From Dryococelus australis (Eukaryota > Arthropoda > Insecta > Phasmatodea > Phasmatidae): a stretch of 64,000 bases of DNA. Position numbers and translations under genes: made by a program. Shown here piece after piece: positions 11,540 to 23,931 of this stretch. The stretch lies in assembly GCA_029891345.1 (NCBI GenBank), contig CM056995.1, positions 216,508,547 to 216,572,546 of the forward strand, in the 5' to 3' direction. The stretch's first letter is position 1. Each line of letters opens with the position of its first letter. Below the pieces are notes generated by a model. That model was given only the letters and a program-made list of their open reading frames with translations. It was not told the origin of the DNA and searched no databases.

Positions 11540-12631
11540 TTCTGTTATTAATTCATGATAATTTATGTACAATTTTCAATCATGTAAGTTGTACTACAAC
11601 CTATCATTTGTAACTTTACAAATATATATTTTGCATATTTTACAAGAAAACTGTTTGTAGTTTTAGAAAAGATTTTTTTTCCAACTGGATTTCCAAGGAT
11701 TTTTCTTGTAAAAGTACAAACACAAAAATTTTTTTAGAAGGTATTGGGTTCTTGCAGCAATGAATGATATGGTGAGATGTATGCCTCCTAGTGGCACATC
11801 CACGAAAGCAAACTGCATCGTTGTACTCATAAGATTCGTTCATGATGATGAATTTTGTTGCAAGTGAGTGTATTTTGCTAGAACTTATTTATTTAATTTT
11901 TTCATTAATCAGTAATTAAGTGCAGGCCTATATAAACAGTCGATATTTCAGCGTATTTCGGAATTAATGCTTCGGAAAGAACACTTAGGGAAAAATATCA
12001 TCAAACAAGTCTACCATAAAAAATGTTCTTATCGTATTTAACAAAATAATTTGTAGTAATGTTTACAAGAATTTTTAATAAAGGTCACTTCTTGGTGGGT
12101 GAGCTAACGAATCCTTTTTACAACCTATTATTTAACTTGCCTTGTTAGTTTATTTGCTTGTTTGTACGTTCGGGTGAAATCTTGCAAGTCGATTTCAAAC
12201 CACTTCCCGTTATCTAATTGAGCTGAAATTTCGCATACATGTGTAGTTCCCATGACAATACAATGTGAAGGTACAACATTGAACTGATCTGATGATGGAG
12301 CCGGATGGTGGCCATAGGAAATATAAAACTACGTGAAGTAAACGTCGTATCAAGTTTGTTAAACAGAATCGAGTAACAGTAAAAAAAATGGAGATTAGAA
12401 GTGTCGCTGCTGTTGTGAGCGTGCTTTTTTTTTGCGGCAATTGGTTCTGAAAACTATTATTATAGTTTGCTCCTACAGTATGTCCCGTATCGGAATGGAA
12501 GCGAACTACTGATCGATGACGATACATCATGGGGATCTTTTTTAGCAAGGGAAAGCCATATTCGTGATACAAACATATGGTAGGTGACAAAAAATTTAAA
12601 AATAAAATCAATTCAAAAACATTTAAAACTA
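11540..12631. other. AT-rich stretch with dispersed-repeat-like segment
   Basis: 12150-12600 contains phrases that look like a dispersed repeat (TAATTGAGCTGAAATTTCG; TGATGATGGAGCCGGATGG), remembered from other arthropod genomes but not assignable to a class. No gene is seen. Confidence 0.35.
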
Positions 12632-13014
12632 ACATTTTATTTATAAATGCACTAAAAAGAGAAAAATAATCAAAATAGTTACACAATGTGTAGAACTTGT
12701 AAGTTGTGGTCGAACAGCCCCAATAATCTTTACTACAAATTAATATGTTTGTATTAATTTATATTTAGTATATAAAAGTTTGGCGCAATATAGAACGTAT
12801 AGGTACCTCATTTGCGTATGAGTACTAAGCACATATCTTGCGTAAGGCTCTTGACTATTTGCGCCAAGCTTTTATATACTAAATATATATTGATACAAAT
12901 ATATTAATTTGTAATAAAGATTATTACATCTGTTCGACCACATCCTACAAGTTCTACAAATTGTGTAACTATTATAATAATATTTTTCTTTTTAGTGCAT
13001 TTATAAATAAAAGG
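12632..13014. mobile_element. Fold-back element family D, complete
   Basis: Arms 12632-12788 and 12859-13014 are reverse complements over about 157 bp, with outer ends ATTTTATTTATAAATGCAC and GTGCATTTATAAATAAAA and inner ends TTGGCGCAA and TTGCGCCAA. The 70 bp loop contains CTCATTTGCGTATGAGTAC. It is non-coding. A half copy lies at 27670-27895, showing that this is a dispersed family and not a one-off palindrome. Confidence 0.82.
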
Positions 13015-13589
13015 TTGGTTTTTTTTTTTTTTTACAGTTATTTAATCTGTTGCTATATAAAGTGTATGTACAAATGCTGTATTATTAACACAGTAAATTT
13101 ATTTCACGAATTATCTCATTTTATACCGTGTAAAATGAAGATCCATGTTGCGGGTAAAAAGAGGGGAGAAGGAGGTGGCTCTGAGTCCCCCTTGGGTCCG
13201 TTCCTGGTCCTCAAACTGTTCGTAGGTAGGTATCACTATCAGGCGCCTAGTAGTTTTTAAACAAAGAAGAATATTTTAATACTGAATCATGAATCACACT
13301 ACTCACTGTGGAGTCTGAATGTTGGGTAATTGAACAAAATTCTGTATGCACTAAAATAATCTAACCTTGTAATCAAATATTTTATTTGCTTGTTAACGAC
13401 ATCCAATTGGTGAATTTTGGGTAAGTTGTTTTGTTTTGAGGATATTACATATAGCGACCGATCACGATAAATCATCAACTACATATAACATTTTCATAAA
13501 ATAAAAAACGGCAGTAAAATGTTTTATAAATAGCATAACAGATATTCGTAGTCAAGAAGGTAACATTATTCTGAAAAAAAATAACACAT
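13015..13589. other. No gene seen
   Basis: A T-run at about 13019-13034 followed by AT-rich sequence. The 99-codon open frame running through it covers the end of the fold-back arm and is not protein-like. Confidence 0.5.
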
Positions 13590-14579
13590 AGTAGTAGGGC
13601 AAAGTGCCCTCATTTCGCAATATTCAGGTTGGGGCTCGGGGTTCGGCCGCCATTTTCGAATGTTTCTCACAAAAACACTTTTTTTTCAACCCAAAAATCG
13701 CATGGTTTAACCCAGAAAGCGGACAAAATTTCCCACTTGTCCTTAAAAATTTTCCTTTTTTTCCCTCCAAAATCGCATGTTTTAAAACACAAAAAGGCAT
13801 GCCCTAGAACATGCAGTATGGAAGCTAAGACAATCCTATTTTCGACCAATTTAAGATTCGTGTGGCTTCCTTTTTACCCTCAAAATCACATGTTTTAGTC
13901 CATAAAAGTCCCTCGAATTCACCCCTTTTTCAGGCGCAGGACTCATATTAGGGATCCGACAACCACCTCGTTCCCAAATTACTCATCTTCATTCTGCTTT
14001 TTTCTAGGACTTCTATTTTCTCCTGCACTGTCGTTCTGGTCACCCGACCGCCATATTATACCCAGGTGACCTTGACCTTTTACCTTGACCCTTGTGACCT
14101 TTAACCCGGATTCGATGTGGCATTTGGGTGACCAGATTGACAGTGCAGGAGAAAATTAAAAACCTAGATGACCCTCGAACGAAGTGAGTAATTTGGAAAC
14201 GAGAAGATGGCCGGATTCCCATAATGAGTACTGCGCCTAAAAGAGTGGGGTGATTTCCAGGGCATTTTAGGGTGAAAACATGCGCTTTTGAGGGTAAAAA
14301 AGGAAGCCACGCGGATTTTTAAATTGCTCGAAAGTTAGATGTTTGTGGCTTCCTACTGTATTTCTTGAGCATGGCTATTTTTTGGTTAAGACATGCGATT
14401 TTTGTAGAGAAAGGGAAAATTTTTTAGGAAAAAAGTGGGAAATTTTGAGGTTTTTTGGGTTAAAATATGCGATTTTTGGGTAAAAACAAGCGATTTTGAG
14501 AGAAAAATCCCAAAATGTCGGTCAAAGCCCTGAGCGCCATCCTGAATCCTGCGTAATGAGGGAACATTGTCCTACTACT
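13590..14579. mobile_element. 990 bp fold-back / long-TIR element family E
   Basis: Starts AGTAGTAGGGCAAAGTGCCC and ends with the near reverse complement GGAACATTGTCCTACTACT. The whole left half (13590-about 14051) pairs with the right half (about 14126-14579). Inner arm ends are TTTTCTCCTGCACTG and CAGTGCAGGAGAAAA. The loop is about 75 bp. Within each arm, short motifs such as AAAATCGCATG and GGAAGCCAC recur, so the arms themselves contain subrepeats. It is non-coding. Superfamily is uncertain; the target-site duplication is obscured by the AGTAGTAG-type end. Confidence 0.82.
14067..14100 (-). promoter_or_regulatory. Cluster of four nuclear-receptor half-sites in the element E loop
   Basis: On the minus strand the loop has AGGTCA-type half-sites. 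On the plus strand TGACCT or TGACCC starts at 14067, 14073, 14086 and 14095. The first is part of TGACCTTGA (14067-14075), whose complement TCAAGGTCA is an exact monomer site for FTZ-F1/ERR-type receptors. The motifs are seen directly; binding is inference. Confidence 0.4.
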
Positions 14580-14601
14580 ACTAATAAATATTTAATATAA
14601 T

Positions 14602-14624
14602 TATATATATATATATATATATAT
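14602..14624. repeat. (TA)n microsatellite
   Basis: Uninterrupted alternating TA just outside element E. Confidence 0.9.
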
Positions 14625-14639
14625 TCATGTGTGTGTTTG

Positions 14640-16194
14640 GATTTGCACCTTTATTTACTGTTCTTTCAAAATTCTGTCAAAATTGGTCTTTACTTATTGG
14701 ATTATTAATCATAGCTTGGCTTAGTACATGAAAAATCTTATGGGTTTTAATGCTTTTAACCCCGCCGTTTCCTAGCAATTCAAACAAACAGTTATCCAAC
14801 GGAGTGGTGAAATGCCTGGGAAGTGGTCAACACTGAATACACGCGACGTAATTGTGCCGCCATGGAACACATACAGGACCACAAGGAAATACCGTAAGCT
14901 CGCAGTTAATTTACCGCTTTCTTAAGTCCTGTTCATTATCTACTTTCGTCTAATTGAGTAAGCTCCCGCCTCGTGTAAATACTGTACACACTAGCCACGT
15001 GACTTTCACCTGTCAGGTTACGCGTATACATTCCATTTCGGAGACAATTATTGTAAACTTCTCCCTTCTATAACAACTCGTAATAACTTCTGTGGATGAG
15101 AGTGTGATTTAATAGCCTTCAATTTCACAGAATAATATAATTTGTTTGGGAATACACACCGAATAATATGAAGACAGACTTTTAATAGTGTTGTTAAAGT
15201 TGTGTCATTCTCCTTGTTATATGTCAATTTAGAGGCGAAGTTACAGTGGGTCGAGTATGGTTCCCATTTTCTCTCGTGATAAACACCAGTCTGATGCGTT
15301 AGAAAAGTGAAATGAATTTTACTATATCCCAGGTGCATTTATCTCACACGTCATTTAGTCCTTTCCGACCGCCATCATTGGCTGTGTTGAATACGCTAGT
15401 GACCATATTGGATGTTTCTGACATTGGTAGTTACTTTCAGAATGTTTTCAATTGTGCATCCATATTTGTCTGTTGACATAATCGAAAATTATGCAATTTC
15501 CGTCCAATTTCAATTTTTTTTAATTATTCACGGTGCTGATGTATAAACCATAAGTGTGAAAAGCCTTTTGCTAAATTTGTTTAATAGATCTGTATTATCT
15601 GTATGCCTCAATCATTAAACTAATTCTATTAACTTAGCAATCGAATCAAATGCTGAGTATGGCGAACTCATATCAAAGTTTCATTTTTAGTGCCATCTCT
15701 ATTTATTATTAGAAAAGTATATATGTTTGAAAAATTTCATGTCACTTGATTTAAAATTATTTCTGTATATATAGTAGTATTACATTGTACGAAGAGTTGA
15801 GAAACCCAGCAAAATTCCTGTCTTTCAATTATTACGTCCACAAAAATATCTTATGGTTGGTGTATTTATTTGACATCAATACAGCCTTCACATTTTATTT
15901 ATTTTTTAATTGATAGCGAGTATTTGTGGACAGTATTGTCGATTCATATAGAATAATCTCTTTAAACTCGCATGTCATAGTTTATTACATTTATGTTTTT
16001 ATTTAAAGATATGAAAATTATCCGAATTAAAGTTTTTGTTATATAATTTTGAGTGTTAAAGAAGTAGAGTACAATAAAACCAAGTTTTCTCCTAAATACC
16101 AATTTTGTAAATTTATGTATACTAACTTCATAGATAAAGGAATACGAATACACTATAGGTACCCATCTGATATACTGCAATTTATTCTTTATTA
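14640..16194. other. No gene seen
   Basis: AT-rich. Short open frames on the minus strand (up to 96 codons) show no motif. A GC-richer patch near 14760-15000 is unidentified. Confidence 0.55.
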
Positions 16195-16429
16195 TAGGCT
16201 GTTCTGGTAAAGTGAGTACTTTTTAAAGCCGTTTCATTTCGAATATTTGTCAGTAAATATATTTTATTGTAGCCTTAGACGTTAAATTTTGAGTCCGATG
16301 AAATCAATATTTGCTATTTATTACGTGCATTTGCAACATTTTTTTTTAATGGGCGGTGGAAGGATAAAAATGGCTGATAGAAAAAAGTAACTAGGTCTCA
16401 AAAGTTCTCACTTTGCCGTGTACAGCCTA
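16195..16429 (+). mobile_element. TIR element family B (copy B2)
   Basis: 235 bp, flanked by TA at 16193-16194 and TA at 16430-16431. Begins TAGGCTGTTCTGGTAAAGTG and ends CACTTTGCCGTGTACAGCCTA. It is non-coding and is the cleanest family B copy for defining the ends. Confidence 0.88.
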
Positions 16430-16805
16430 TACATATAAACTTGTATAATGTAATTAGAAGTTGCACATAATTATTAATTTTTAATAGATGTCTGTATTCT
16501 CAAAGGAAAATGGTTTTAAAATTAATACCGGCGGCCCCAATTATTTTAGTACTGTTTGCACGTTAATTACAGAAAAACTATTTAAGACAACTGATGGAAA
16601 TGTGCGTATTTTGCTGCTATAAGGGGAAAATTGGGTGTCTGCGAACGCGTGTATAGCTATTCTGCTGTTGTCAGTTCCGTTTTCAGACACATTGAGAAAA
16701 AATTATATTGTTCTTGTGACCTAATTTTTGTACCTCTAGCCTGTTATTACAGAGACGGCAATCAGATTGGTTGTAGACACAATATTAATATTGTTAACAT
16801 TGGAT

Positions 16806-17182
16806 TTAGTCTATTCGTGGTTTCTTCACACGTTTTGAATCAATCTTTGAAAAATGATCCGATGTATGACGTGTTTAGTTACTTCCAAAATATACTATGT
16901 ATGACAAACGTTTTATACTTGTATTTATAAAATAACTTTTTCTGATTAAATACAAAAAATTAACAAAAACAGTGAGAAAACATGTGTGTTGGCAACGCCT
17001 AGTAAGAAATAGTTCTCATGGAACATATTATTACAAATGAGTGCGCACGAATGCTGTGTGTTGTCCCTTTCGTGTAATTTTCCAGACTTTGTTAAGCTTT
17101 GTATGGACGAGGCGGAGGAATATCCTGGAAGTAGAACTTAAGCAGAGCTTCAGAAAAGTGTGAAGTAACTGTGAATATAATA
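16806..17182 (+). mobile_element. TIR element family C (copy C1)
   Basis: Begins TTAGTCTATTCGTGGTTTC and ends with its degraded reverse complement (GTGTGAAGTAACTGTGAATA). The interior GGCAACGCCTAGTAAGAAAT, GCGCACGAATG and GGCGGAGGAATAT blocks match C2, C3, C4 and C5. It is non-coding. Confidence 0.78.
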
Positions 17183-18789
17183 CAGTAACTGCAACATTAC
17201 TGTTTGTTTTAGTCTTGTCTGTGTAACGCACGTTTTTTGACATAGTGGTATGAAAAATAATTATAACGTAATATTTGTGTTTAACTGGCTCAATATCATT
17301 TTTCACATGATTTATTTTATTTTTGTTGCAAGGTTTATTTATTTGTTTGGAAACATAGTCCGCAATGTATATTTTTCTTTGCAACAGTATTTATATTTGG
17401 CTTAGAGAGGTTATCTAGAACTCGCGAGACGTCTGTTAAGGTGCCATTGAACTGTATGTTATCGCCGTAAGCTGTGCGCTTACGTACATGGAATACGTCA
17501 CCCAGGACTACTGTGCATCCGGAGAGATGCCCCGTCGTCGTACTTGAACATCGGGAACTTCAAGATCTTCAAAACTCTACATTTGACTACTAATTCCAGC
17601 TAAGAAATTTCAAATAGTTTTCCCCCAACCCCATTAATACGATCTTCTGGAACATTTTTACGCCAACAGGTAGTTTTTCTTAAATGCGCTACTTTTTCTG
17701 ACAAGCCTGAACTGAATCCTTGCTCTGCCACTAGCTAATTGCAAACGTCTTATTTAAAGTAATTATTTTTGAAGGAACATTATAAATTTTTTGGGTGATT
17801 TTTTAACTTTGCAGGTACCATCACGAGTGTTTCAAAGGCCACTACCCCTAACAGAAATATTTCCTATTATACAGTCAATATTTTCGAAGCCAAAAATAAT
17901 TTGCTTATGCGTAATGCCATCTAGATGAATTATTTTATTTTTAATGGTAAAAGTCAAGTTATTCTGAGCTCCATTAAACTTCCAGGCATTTTTCAAACAC
18001 AGCCGTCCATTTTGCCATTTCGTAGTAGTATCAAGTTTTTCTCCTAGCGTTCCTGTTTGTGTATGTGTTTGTCCTGTTTGCAAGAGTCAGATTGGTAATA
18101 ACCAGTCTCAATTGGGGAGGGTATAGTACCTCGTCAGACCAGACTGCCTCTAAGTATCACTACAATGGATTTTATATCAAGTTTTCGCGCTACTTTAGAG
18201 CACCAAATAGTTATAAAGGGGTAATAATTTTGATTTTCGAAAAGCATACAAATCTAGTACTCAGTTGGGATGATCGTGACTGCACAGTTAGGGTTGTCAC
18301 TCTACCCAGAAAATTCGTTACACGTACTACAGCTATCGCAAGTCGCCCTCATATACACATAGGTATGCCGAACACCTTTCTCTATCAGTCTATCATTATT
18401 GGGCATTACAACTCCTCATACGTTGTATAGTATATTCTTGCGTGTGTGTTACGTTACGTTACAGCTGTGATTGTATCTGTAAGTATGAATATAGTCCCTG
18501 CAGCAGATAATTGTGTTACCCTACAGGATCCAATTTTTCTTCAACACAACAATTTTATCAATATTTGGATTGTTGCCACAACAAACATAAGTGTAGCAAC
18601 TCTGTTGCTGCTATAGAAGCTTGGTTGCGGCTACTCTCCAGCCCTTTCACAGAACTGTTCTTTTGTAACTTCACTGCTGATATTTTCAGTGCATGTGCGA
18701 CAGCACTGTAATTGTAGAGGATATGGAAGAGATGAAAAGATTTTCTTTCGAGGAAAAAAAAAGTGGATTTGAAATGTTATTAGATATGT
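17183..18789. other. No gene supported
   Basis: Mixed composition. A 123-codon open frame at 18059-18430 and an 83-codon frame on the other strand show no recognisable domain, no good start context and no splice support. Confidence 0.5.
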
Positions 18790-19310
18790 GAAAACATGAT
18801 TGAGGTACAGAGAAGACGACGGCCATAATTCGATACTGCGCCACCTTCACATGCAACAATGAAACGATTACGTGGCCAATTTAAGAAAGGTAGAACTGTT
18901 TGTGATGCGATGAAAGGACGGTGCGGCAGGAAGGGAAATACAATAGGCGAAGGAAGTGTGGGGACAGTGTTACAAAGTCAAACGTTCCCTTTGGAAGTCC
19001 AAGTCCATACTCCAAGCTGTGTGTGAGTTATGTGTTAGTAAATCATGTGTCCATAACATTTTAATGCAAGTAAATTGGAGGCCATATATTCCCACATTAT
19101 TTCATGCTATGAATGGAGACGACCCTGACAGGTGTGACGAATTTTGTGATTTGTTTGTAAACATGTGCACAAAGAACGAATATTTTACTGGCGTGATTGT
19201 TTGGTCCGACGATGCAATCTTTAAGGTTGAAGTAAAGTAACTGCGTATGGAGCACCGCACCCGACTATACAATGCGAAGAACTCATAATAATATAGTACA
19301 CATGCCATGG
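18790..19310 (+). pseudogene. Decayed Tc1/mariner-superfamily transposase
   Basis: The pieces appear in the correct order on the plus strand. First is a helix-turn-helix-like tail around 18870-19010 (RTVCDAMKGRCGRKGNTIG, matching the GxVxDxxRxGRPR linker of such transposases). Next is WRPYIPTLFHAMNGDDPDR with EFCDLFVNMCTKNEYFTG. Last is VWSDDAIFK at 19199-19225, the block that contains the first catalytic aspartate (usually SDEAxF). Just after, reading moves to another frame (NCVWSTAP), matching the usual HNCxYW block, so there is a frameshift near 19235. The other two catalytic residues and terminal repeats are not found. Confidence 0.7.
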
Positions 19311-19749
19311 AAATTGTCAGAAAAGTGCCATTTATACTGCATATGAAAGAAGAAAGTTTATGTTTTGAAAAATTATAAAATATTTACTAAAATATACTTT
19401 TTAAATGTATAAAAGTATAATCGATAAATAGAATCCGCATTTTGAACAAAATTTAAGCGCATTTCTGTTTTGGATGCTTCGGAAAGCAGAATTTGCAAGA
19501 AAATTTTCTCGAAAGAAAGATTGTCATAATGTTTACTATGATAGTGTATAATAAAATCGTAGTAATAATGTATCCTTTCGATTTTATAATTAACTTTATT
19601 TACGTCAGTTTCAGCCGTAAATGTGTGTAACAAATGGATGCACATAATCAATTATAATAATTATTTCCTACACTATTATTACAATTTTCTCTCATTAGTC
19701 ATCAGTCACACTTAACCAAGTTCCTATGCCATTTTTTTTTCATCCGGTC
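19311..19749. other. No gene seen
   Basis: AT-rich spacer between the mariner remnant and the BEL/Pao fossil. Neither terminal repeats nor an LTR could be recognised. Confidence 0.5.
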
Positions 19750-22560
19750 CTTTGACACTTCTACAAGGGTAAAAAGACAAACCGATTTTTGATCAGAGCG
19801 AAAGTTCTGTCCAAATATTATGCACAAGGCAGTGATTAGCTGGATTTTCTTTAAGCTTGATCATCTTTTAGCAGATCATTGAACGGACAGTCTTGAAGAG
19901 TTGCATGAAGCACCACCGTCTTCTGCTCTTCTTCTGTTGTCAGCTTGACAGGGGGAGGGGGATGTAACTGCTCAGCTGTCTCTTGCAATCACAGTGGTCC
20001 TGACCACCACAGATGATGTTCAATCAGATATAGTGGAACAAAGCCACGTGAGGCACAGTCAGTTGAGTTTTGATCGGAAGGCAAATGATTCCATAGGGCC
20101 ACAGAAATGAGGTCCTGAGTCTGGTCCACCCTATTGACAACAAAGGTTTTCCAGCAATGGCGTGTCAATGAGATTCAATGAACATCCACAATTGAGTCAG
20201 TACAGGCATAGACTTTTTCGATATGCAACCTATCAGGAAGTATCAGTAAGATCTTGTGCAGTGCTTTTGCTAGAAGCAGGTCACCACACAATTCCAGTCG
20301 CGGTGAGGAGACTTTTTTATAGGAGCAATCTTGGATTTGCTCCTCAGAAGGTGAACTTTGCCATCTTTGACATGAAAGTATACTACAGACGCATAAACTC
20401 TTTCAGAGCTATCGCAGAAGCTGTGCAAATGGAAGTTAGCTCCCTCTTCAAACCTAGGAACAAATCGAGGGATCGTCAGTTCGGGGACAGCTGGAAGTCC
20501 AGTCTGAAACTATTCCCAAGTACACAGCACATCAGAAGGAGGTGTGTCATCCCAACCCAGATCCAGAGTCCAGAAATGCTGTATCAGAAACTTGACAAAT
20601 AAGACAATGGGGGACAGCCAACAATATGGGTCAAATATACGAGCAATATCCGACATAATACTCAATTTTGTAGTGGTGGAAGAGAGAAGTTGGACTGAAT
20701 AAGAAAGTGTCGGGAGCCGCATGCCATTACAGTCCCGATATCTTGATAGTAGGAAACCCACCATCACTCCCGAAAGTGAGGGGTGAATAAGCCTTGATCA
20801 TTTCTGATGGAAATCATGAGAGAAGGTCAGGCTCATTACTCGCCAAATTTCGTAAATTAAATTCACCTTCCTTAGCCAAGTCAATTAATTCTTTCTAAAA
20901 ATAAAGAGCTTCCTCTACACTGGAGGCTCTTGACAAATTATCATCGACATATGTATCAGACATGAGCACTGNNNNNNNNNNNNNNNNNNNNNNNNNNNNN
21001 NNNNNNNNNNNNNNNNNNNNNNNNNNNNNNNNNNNNNNNNNNNNNNNNNNNNNNNNNNNNNNNNNNNNNNNGAGGAAGGAAACAGAATCTCCTAAATTTT
21101 CCAAAACTGGCGAACATCATAAAATGTGGGCGTGCAGGTTAACAAAGAAATGCTACACTCAGAGACGGGAGGAGGAATCCTGCCCATTGTTACCCAACAA
21201 AAATGATGATAATAGCCACTGGTACGTTTTCTCTTTATTGGACAGTCTGCCCACTATGCACATATGGAAACAGGTCCACCCCAATCAAAATTTAGCCCTT
21301 TCTGGAACACTAAAATTGTGATCAGCATAATGTAGATGGGCCAGGTAACTCAAACTGCTAACATAGAGGGGGAGCTGTAGGCAGAGATGTAGTAATCTTA
21401 AGCTGCACAAATACTGTCAATGACAGTTGAGGGTTGTCTATGCTGACTGGTGTACTATGAACTATACAACTCCTTCAGCTACTTGCACAGGTGCCTGTGA
21501 GCGACCGTACTCAGGCAATAAAGTTTTACATCGAGCCAGTCCCAGATGCTGAGGACATTCCTCTGTGATGAAACTGGACTTACTGATGGATTCCTAGAGG
21601 GCTCGGAGAGTTTGAGAGCCTCCCTCAATATTTGGGATGCTGATCAGAGCCATTTACAACAGCACCGTAGAAGGATTGCCTGCAACACATTCCGGGGGGT
21701 AGGGGAGATACCAATGAATGAGACACTTGCTGCGGTCAAAAAATGCCGACAACGTATCATCACTCGGTAGTGAAGTTGTGAATTCAGGATTGATAAGGGT
21801 TGACGTACGCTACTCACTGGATTGCGATCAACTGCACACAAAGCATATTTTGATTTTGACGACTGACTTGGAGAGATGCCATTGCGAAATTATGAAACAG
21901 CTTCCTGGGATTTGCAATATTTCTGCAGGAAAGTGACGAACCCTGACAAAATAGGCAAGAGCTGCTATTCAAGGTAATTTATCACAGTATCTGGATAGAT
22001 ACATCTAACTTCTTGCAAAGGATAGGCAACTGTATCAAATCCCATGGATGTACAGGCATCTCAAGGGCCTCAAGTGCTGCTACATTTTCAGTAATTATGG
22101 TCAACAACTTTCATAAGTATGTGGGAGGGTCACTTGAGACTAAGAGAGTATCCAACAAAGCCTCTACATGGAGAGAAACAATGAAAATTTGATTTACAAA
22201 CTGATCAATAAACACCTTCCATGCAGTTTCAAAGTTTGCATCAGCTATTAGGAGGGCCCTAATACTTCTGTAATGAAATACTTCAGTTATGAAATAATTA
22301 AACTGATGTCAAATTGGGGTGGTTGGTAATGAGTGTGGAGAATAGGTTTGGGAAATTTGCCCCTTGCTTGGGGTCTCCAGCAAATGATGGAAGTTCTATT
22401 TTCGGAAGTGAAACATGTGACTTACAGTTGGAAGAAGCGGTGGATGGACTGTCCGGTGGTTTCTGCTCTAGCGATTGCAAAAGGGGGGGGGGGGGGCACG
22501 ATGACGTAATACCTGTTGTCAAAGTCCTCGAGGCGACCTGCATTCGCCTATCTGCATCAC
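19750..22560 (-). mobile_element. BEL/Pao LTR retrotransposon fossil, internal part
   Basis: On the minus strand, parts appear in the family order. A gag segment of the DUF1759 type lies at about 22310-22540 and matches the conserved start of that domain. The reverse transcriptase active-site region with its YVDD box lies near 20900-20960, next to the assembly gap. The RNase H region and its flanks lie at about 20160-20770. Pol continues weakly to about 19750. The copy is broken by many changes and the 100 N gap interrupts it. Flanking LTRs were looked for and not recognised, so the ends given are those of the coding similarity. It is probably old, judged from its degree of decay. Confidence 0.8.
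20972..21071. other. Assembly gap, 100 N
   Basis: Exactly 100 unknown bases, the usual size for a gap of unspecified length. True size is unknown. It falls inside the reverse transcriptase region of the BEL/Pao fossil. Confidence 1.
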
Positions 22561-23931
22561 AGTCGGCTGTGCCTTCACCAGCAGCTCAGACCGTCAGCTT
22601 ACAAGTTTGATTTCTCGTCAGGGAGAAAACACGTACGGTAGCACGAAACAGATTCAGTCGAAAGGGATCTCTAACGACACGTTTTGCAAATCGTGAGCTT
22701 GTGTGAGTCGGTCCTCGGACAAACGGAGACGTAACACGACTGCCTTGACCTCTGTAATGGTGTATGGCCACAAAATAATGGGGAGAAAATAGAAACGTCA
22801 CCGAACACAAAAGGTAGAAGTACAATTGTAGTTCGGCGCCAAATAGACAAAACCCTCCATTGCCGAAACGTGACCTCAACATAAACAACAATCGTCCATA
22901 GGATAAACAAGGGCTAAAGCTCACGATACAAGCTGCCATAAACTATAAACGACAAAGGTAAAACTTCCAAACTTCCATTGTCGAGCATATAGACGCTTCC
23001 AAATCACTGCTGCGAGCACGTGTCAGGCGCACAAAAGAGCCCACTGGGACAAAGCGTTGTTTACGCAGTACACGAACGAAAGGTCGATTAAACCGTGCAT
23101 ATATCCGGCCGAAGGACCAGTGTATGTGTTTTATGGACTGTGATATTGAAAAGCACACAAGTTAAACACCGCAAATGATAAACAATGCTCACTTCGGTGC
23201 CATTTTGAGCGGAACTGACTGAAACATGGTTAACTCCCATGAGGCTGTCTTCAGTGGCGCCATCACCAGCAACAAGTTGAAGGCGGGAGACTCAAATTCA
23301 CTAATTACACTAGGTGTATACGTATGCACAGCGGTCCCAACAATATCAATAACTACATAAAACCACCAAATAACCTTTAAATAATTCGTAATGTTTTTTA
23401 ACGTCAATACGAGAATTTTAATTTAAAAATATGGAAAAGTGGTTTTGAACACAACATTTCGTTTTAGCTAAAGTGTTTGTTTAAATCAAACGGAATAACA
23501 CGTAGTAATTTCTTTGAAATCCTACATATGGTTTACCTGCGGTAATGGTTTAATGTTTAATTATTTCTACTTAAAGTTTGTATCTTAAAAGTTAAAATGT
23601 AAATACGGGTGAACCTCATAGCAGATTTTCGAAAGATGTTGTCCATGGCATTGTAAAACAAACTATTATTTTGAGTGGTAACATTATGCATTATGTTTTT
23701 ATAATTTTTAGATTTAGATGAATATCATATATATATATATATATTTAAATATATATAAGTATATAGTAAAATTTCCTATAACTTGCTCTATTTATTTAAT
23801 AATTTTTTGAAGTCGTTTTCTTCCGATGTCATACTTTCTTCAGGCAGTTATTTCATAACAGCTGAAAAACAGGCGATATGCAAAAATTTTATAACAAGAA
23901 AAAACAATTATATTTCCTTATACTTATGGTT
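22561..23931. other. No gene; possible 5' region of the BEL/Pao element
   Basis: 22561-23200 is GC-richer, as expected for a leader or LTR upstream of gag on the minus strand, but no repeated partner was found near 19.7 kb. 23719-23760 holds a short TA tract. Nothing else is recognised. Confidence 0.4.

Noticed and set aside
12210-12686. 158-codon open frame on the minus strand, the longest in the window
   Set aside because: It runs from a fold-back arm into repeat-like sequence, has no recognisable domain, and its composition follows the AT-rich DNA.
14040-14222. Short minus-strand frame across the element E loop
   Set aside because: Lies in the fold-back loop and arm; no coding signal.
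18059-18430. 123-codon plus-strand frame
   Set aside because: No motif, poor start context, no neighbouring exon signals.
20162-20602. 146-codon plus-strand frame
   Set aside because: Antisense to the BEL/Pao pol region.
19400-23400. Pair of LTRs around the BEL/Pao fossil
   Set aside because: I compared the stretches on both sides by eye and found no direct repeat; only the internal part is supported.
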